The notes under the pieces: model-generated
Databases searched by the model: none
Told to the model about the DNA's origin: nothing
What the model saw: the letters and a program-made list of their open reading frames with translations, nothing else
Part shown: in pieces, positions 59,901-64,000 of the stretch
Numbering within the stretch: position 1 is the stretch's first letter
How the letters are laid out: each line of letters starts with the position of its first letter
Origin: Pomacea canaliculata
Taxonomy: Eukaryota; Mollusca; Gastropoda; Architaenioglossa; Ampullariidae
Reading direction: 5' to 3'
Length of the DNA: 64,000 nt
Assembly (NCBI RefSeq): GCF_003073045.1
Contig: NC_037601.1
Coordinates: 11,891,807 to 11,955,806 of the forward strand
Made by a program: the position numbers and the translations under genes

Positions 59901-62900
59901 TTCACATGTTTGTCTGTTGAAAAGCGCTTTTGGAATTAACTACAATCAGTACATAAAAGTATAATAATGAGCATAACTGGAAAAGTCAGTGTGCTGAAAG
60001 GATCCTTAAGAAAAGAACAGAAACCATCTCAGTTTTACTCAGTAACAGAATTATACTTCACCACATGTCAATTGCTGTTGTGTGAGTTTTGGATCCAAAC
60101 AGGAGCTCTGGTGCCCTGTACCTGGGAAAAAATGCAAACAAGGTAAAAGTATATATCACTTAGAAATGCATACCTGCAAACCAGTTCAAATCTGATATAT
60201 TCAACCTTTTAGTAACTTTTTAAAATAACAGCATAAAAACAATGTAAAAGAAACAGTAAAATGAACTGATGTTGAAAAGATAAGTGCATAAAATAAAATA
60301 AAAAATATTTTGCAGTCTGGTCAATCTTTATGCAAGCAAATGACCAAATAAGTACAGATGGAAATTTTTCATTTACCACAATGTGACCACTTTTGGTGTC
60401 AGAGGTTTCTGTGGGAGGCCATAGTTCCTGGCCAAACCAAAATCAGCTGCAAGGAAATCATGGTAAACAAAGGATGCTTTTCCTTCTCATCTATAAATAT
60501 ATTTTAAAATTTCATAGATGACACTGCACTGAAATGGTGGTAGAGCATCTACATAATGCAAGGATCTAAACAAAGAAATCATCTCTTTCTGTTAATCATA
60601 ACAAAAAATGTACAAACCCAGGAAGCCTGTAAATATACCTATCTTATTTATCAGTTTATTTTAAACAGTAAATGAATAATTTAAAGATTTAGAAACAAAA
60701 TCAGTTACCTATTTTGACACAGCCTTTGTCAGTCATCAAGAGATTGGACACTTTCAAGTCCCTGCAGTTAAGAAACCTCAGAAATAAGTAAGAATTTGTT
60801 TTGCTGGGCTTAATGTGCCATGGCATTCTAGTTTATTTAACAAACATATGACCAGCTCTACAGTATTTCATGTGAAAAAAAGGTTGTGTATATATACATG
60901 TGAATTCATGCACATGCACACGAAAATTTAAAATTTTGAAAACTTGAAAAGGAGTGCAGTTTGAGGGATAGTTCCAGTAGAATGTATTAATCTGGAAAGC
61001 TTTGTGTTCAAAAATAAACATTTTTAAATATCTTATTTTAAATGAAATACCTTTTCCCCCAGCCAAATCGAAAAGTCTATTTTAAATGACTTTCTAAGAA
61101 TACAAGGCACTTTCAAGTACATGCCAACAAAAGAAAGAGAACAAAAGAGCAAAAGGGCTAGTAATTCTTACATTCTCATATCTAGCAGTTTTGATTCAGT
61201 TCTCTTTGTTGATTTAGACCACAAAACCGAAGTCTTGAAATAGCATCTAAAATTTTTTGCACTCATATAAAGCAGTCACAGTTAACGTAGCAAGGCTGAT
61301 GTGTGAACTTAAAATGATGAACCAATTAATGCACCTGTCTGGTTGCAACATTTGTTGGACTGGAAACTAAAGTCATGCTGAAATATGCATTTCAAGTCTT
61401 ACAAGTGAACGCCCCATAATCCCTCTCACACACACACACACAAATGGAATTCCCCTTTTGACAAATTTGAAATTCAGTATCCACCTTTTCAAGGCCCAAC
61501 TTTCATCCCCATGCACATGCATACATGCATATGTGTGTGATTGTGAGAAAAAGAGAGCATGTGTGCCTCTTTTTTCTCTCTTGGTTAAAAATAATGCCCA
61601 AGTAAGCATTTAATAAGGTCAGCTGACTGACCTGTGAATAATAAAGTTGTCATGAAGGTAATGCAGTCCTTTAAACAGCTGCAGCATGATGCATTTTACC
61701 TGCACAAAAATGAAAGAAAATACAGGTGAAGTCACATCTGAATCTTTCTGTAAATACCAAACTGATGTCAGAGATGGGATCAGGCCAAAGAACTAAATGA
61801 CTTCAAACCAGTGGTCTTGACCCCTATGCTTAGTATGGAGGGGGTAATGTGCAATTAGTCACTGCCACTGCTGATCAACTAGATCCTTACCAGTTTGTGT
61901 ACAAAACAAAAGGAGGACTGGATGATGCCTGCTTGACTCTCTATAATTTGGTAGCAAGCCATCTAGTATTCTATTCATGGACCTTTTGTCTGTGTTTAAA
62001 TACTCCAATATCATTCAGCCATACTTACTATTACAATATCAAACACTTTGATAATAAATATTTGATCCCCACAGGGGTGTATTTTGTCCCAACACTGTTC
62101 TAAGTCCAGACAGATTTCTCTAATTGTAACCTGATGTTGATTAAGTTTGCTTATGATATAGCACTGATAGTTTGGCTCAAGGAAGAGGACTCACTGGGGA
62201 ACAATTTCTTTCAGTTAAGAAAATACATTTGTAGTTTGAAGAATGCTTTCTGGTGCTCAGTGTTTCTCACCCACTACATCACCATTTCCAAATGCCACCT
62301 TCTGATGGAAACAACTGGTGGCCAAGAAGAGTGCTTTTGCTAAGTCCTTCTTGCCAACTACAACAGCACTCTACTAACAGGGCTAACGGATGTATATTTA
62401 TATATGTGTTTCTCATAATCAGTGCTAGAGGAAGTGGTGTGTTGGGAGGGGTAAAGTATAAGTGATGGTATGGATGCGTAAGGTGTGACCTTATTTTGTT
62501 TGGTTTATTACTTATGGATGCTCCTAACAGAAGAAAATTTCTCTGTTGTGGAGAGAAGTTGACAATAAAACGTTTTGTATTGTATAAAATGGATAACACA
62601 GATCTTAAACATCTCCCAGTTAGAAGAAAAAGGCAATGTTAAGTCCAGAAAATTCATTTTCTTTTACCTACCTGAGATTCTGAAAATGGTGCAGGCATAT
62701 TGTCCAGCAGAGATGCCAGGTCTTGTTCACAGTATTCCATCACAAGAAATATGCTGTAGAAACCACATGGATCAAAGCTGCTTTCTTGTTAAAAGTTGTG
62801 TTTTGTATGTGTGAGTGAGAGCCCAAATATGTGTAGTCCTTTTAACAGGTATGTACAAGATGATCTTCTGATGTAATTAATTTACTCCTTTAAATTTATC

Positions 62901-63057
62901 TGTATGACATATGGTGTGAAAATATTAAAAGTATACTGCCAGAAAACCTCATACCTCTCAAGGCTTTTACCTACTACTACTTCTTTTAGTTCCACAACAT
63001 TCTGATGACGAAGATTGAGCAGAATGTTAATCTCACGCAGCCCACTTATTGGAATTC
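56923..63057 (-). CDS. CDK10: CDK10 (PISSLRE kinase), all but the N-terminal exons
   Basis: Thirteen exons: 62955-63057, 62672-62753, 61632-61699, 60709-60761, 60377-60446, 60062-60121, 59328-59451, 59004-59053, 58760-58849, 58425-58477, 57958-58030, 57448-57508, 56923-56943. All join in frame to about 300 residues. CDK10 with cyclin M (CCNQ) phosphorylates ETS2 and affects transcription, growth and cilia. Visible kinase features in order: the alphaC helix [18 protein letters not shown] (PISGLRE for PISSLRE), hinge [13 protein letters not shown], catalytic loop [50 protein letters not shown] and [18 protein letters not shown]. The C-terminal tail is basic (FPQHRLKRK, then LSKKKKY before the stop). 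The glycine loop and the ATP-binding Lys lie beyond the right edge. Nothing suggests a pseudogene. Confidence 0.95.
57782..57926. repeat. Intronic repeat, copy A
   Basis: About 145 bp sharing agcaaggctgatgtgtgaac, ttaaaatgat, ctgtctggttgcaacatttg and atatgcatttcaa-tctt with 61269-61411. Both copies lie in CDK10 introns in the same orientation. Confidence 0.8.
58183..58357. mobile_element. Short inverted-repeat transposon, copy 2
   Basis: 175 bp, ends aaggtgaccagacgt and its complement, flanked by 9-mers ctactaaat and atactaaac that agree at seven of nine positions. The interior is the reverse orientation of copy 1 at 21879-22101 (ggtgtcgtcaccgtcaa-gaacgccg against its complement there). It lies in a CDK10 intron. 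Confidence 0.85.
59740..59822 (+). repeat. 3'-tail repeat, partner of 21745-21838
   Basis: gttcttaggggctaaaagca, tactccatagaagtgagtat and gcactttacaaattt are followed by an ATT-rich tail. Located in a CDK10 intron, antisense to the gene. Confidence 0.65.
61269..61411. repeat. Intronic repeat, copy B
   Basis: Partner of 57782-57926 with roughly 85-90% visible identity and small indels. Confidence 0.8.
61770..62590 (+). mobile_element. LINE fragment (Rex/CR1-like) in a CDK10 intron
   Basis: Frames read [20 protein letters not shown] (reverse-transcriptase motif of the DPxQFAYR..RGxxDA type). They continue as [19 protein letters not shown], in which the catalytic ADD is changed to AYD. The 3' UTR ends gaagttgacaataaaa followed by a ttgtattgtat tail. 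Stops break it and much of the domain is missing. Antisense to CDK10. Confidence 0.75.
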
Positions 63058-63180
63058 CTGCATGTAAATAAAATGTTCTCTTGTACTAAACAGACACATA
63101 CCTACATTTAACACATAAAACCAACAATGCAAATACAAATATAGTACATGCACTCTCTCTCTTTTTTTACACAAACTTGG

Positions 63181-63380
63181 GCGGTCCAGTGGTGCACAAG
63201 TTAGCACCTGTCACCAATACAGCAAAGACTGGCTGTCCTGGGTTCAGCTCTTGTCTTGGGCACTCTCTGCATGTAGCATCTGTTTCCAGGGCTGGCTGGC
63301 TGCCTTGCCGTGATATAGCTTAGTTGCTGGCTCAGTATAAAACACCCATTCCCCCCCGCCCCCACACTCACACGTAACAT
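63181..63380 (+). mobile_element. tRNA-derived SINE, second copy
   Basis: Begins gcggtccagtggtgcacaag (box-A-like), has gtcaccaatacag, then gggttcagctcttgtc (box-B-like). Collinear with the split SINE at 2899-3465. It lies upstream of the first CDK10 exon visible here. Confidence 0.6.
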
Positions 63381-64000
63381 GCTCTTAATTTCCTACAGAA
63401 ACACCAATTTTAAAAGGTTAATGTAGACTCCAACATAAAGGTCAGCTCAGTTCCAACATTCTTTAAACTTTCATTAAATGTGTTACTAATTTTATACTAA
63501 TCTGTGTTTATGAGAAAAAAATCATGGCAGGATGATGTCATTAGAGTACTATGTCAAGGAGTTGACTGTGAATACTACAAGATTACGCTAGTTAGGACAG
63601 TCTATGAAACTGAAAATCGGTTCATACAGCTTTTCATAGTTCTTATTGTGAGACAGCTTGTATGTTGTGGAAATATGTAACTATTTGTTCCAATCTAAGA
63701 AATTTTCATCAGAGATGAAATAAATCTAGTCTAAAAAATAAGTTTTCACTCTGAAAAATGTTTTAAAAAATAATATTAGATGAGGATAGGGTGATGCGGG
63801 TTTGGTGAAAATGCATGAGCAACAAAGTTGCTAATGTTAAAAAAACTGCAGGTTTTTTAATAACTTTTGTAAGCTTTGTTGGTCAGTGTCAATTTAGTTG
63901 AAAGGTAACATTTAATTCAGCACAGGACAACCGATTTAACTAGCCATTTTCTCACAGTATTTTTCAGTCCATAGCTGCCTGTGGATCATCAAAGACAAAA
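63381..64000. other. CDK10 intron, no exon recognised
   Basis: I looked for the preceding exon (the VALKKVRMDKEK region in human CDK10) on the minus strand and did not find it before the window edge. Confidence 0.45.

Noticed and set aside
1-64000. CRISPR arrays, bacterial operons, tRNA or rRNA genes
   Set aside because: Spliced genes and animal-type transposons show a eukaryotic nuclear sequence. Repeats present are tandem satellites or transposons; only tRNA-like SINE heads, no intact tRNA cloverleaf, were seen.

Overview
The window looks like nuclear DNA from an invertebrate animal, most likely a gastropod mollusc. It is AT-rich, its genes are split by GT-AG introns, and it carries many decayed LINE, SINE and small DNA-transposon pieces. 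It also holds a tandem expansion of nicotinic-receptor-like genes of the kind known from snails. The species assignment is inference; no marker gene fixes it.

Left edge (1-6.6 kb): the first two coding exons of the ESCRT-III gene CHMP1 (minus strand) run off the left end. Next come a TATA-containing sequence with a duplicated block and a SINE interrupted by a hAT-type MITE. At 4879-6570 a three-exon plus-strand gene encodes a secreted, 12-cysteine peptide of 108 residues that resembles a double defensin.

Receptor cluster (7.6-28 kb): four complete two-exon genes, all on the minus strand, encode pentameric Cys-loop (nicotinic-receptor-like) subunits of 442-459 residues. Copies 1, 3 and 4 are close paralogues; copy 2 is divergent. 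All four share one intron that cuts the pore helix M2 at the same codon, all keep the Cys-loop, and all lack the vicinal cysteine pair of acetylcholine-binding alpha subunits. Flanking blocks recur at about 7.6, 14.8, 15.8, 21.3, 23.6 and 27.7 kb, so the cluster grew by segmental duplication, apparently with loss of the copy-2 type from two of the three units.

Housekeeping region (28-64 kb): a long minus-strand gene (coding 29763-48606, at least 21 exons) encodes a large helical protein that I could not name, with an acidic tract near its end. It is divergent (head to head) with a complete four-exon UBE2V gene (49589-53195), the ubiquitin-conjugating-enzyme variant that partners Ubc13. Convergent to UBE2V is CDK10 on the minus strand, for which 13 exons (from the PISSLRE-like helix to the stop) lie in the window while the N-terminal exons lie beyond the right edge. 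Introns and gaps in this part are filled with LINE 3' ends, SINEs, a Tigger-like element, a paired short inverted-repeat transposon and repeated 3'-tail modules. CHMP1, UBE2V and CDK10 act in unrelated core processes; apart from the receptor cluster I see no functional grouping of neighbours.
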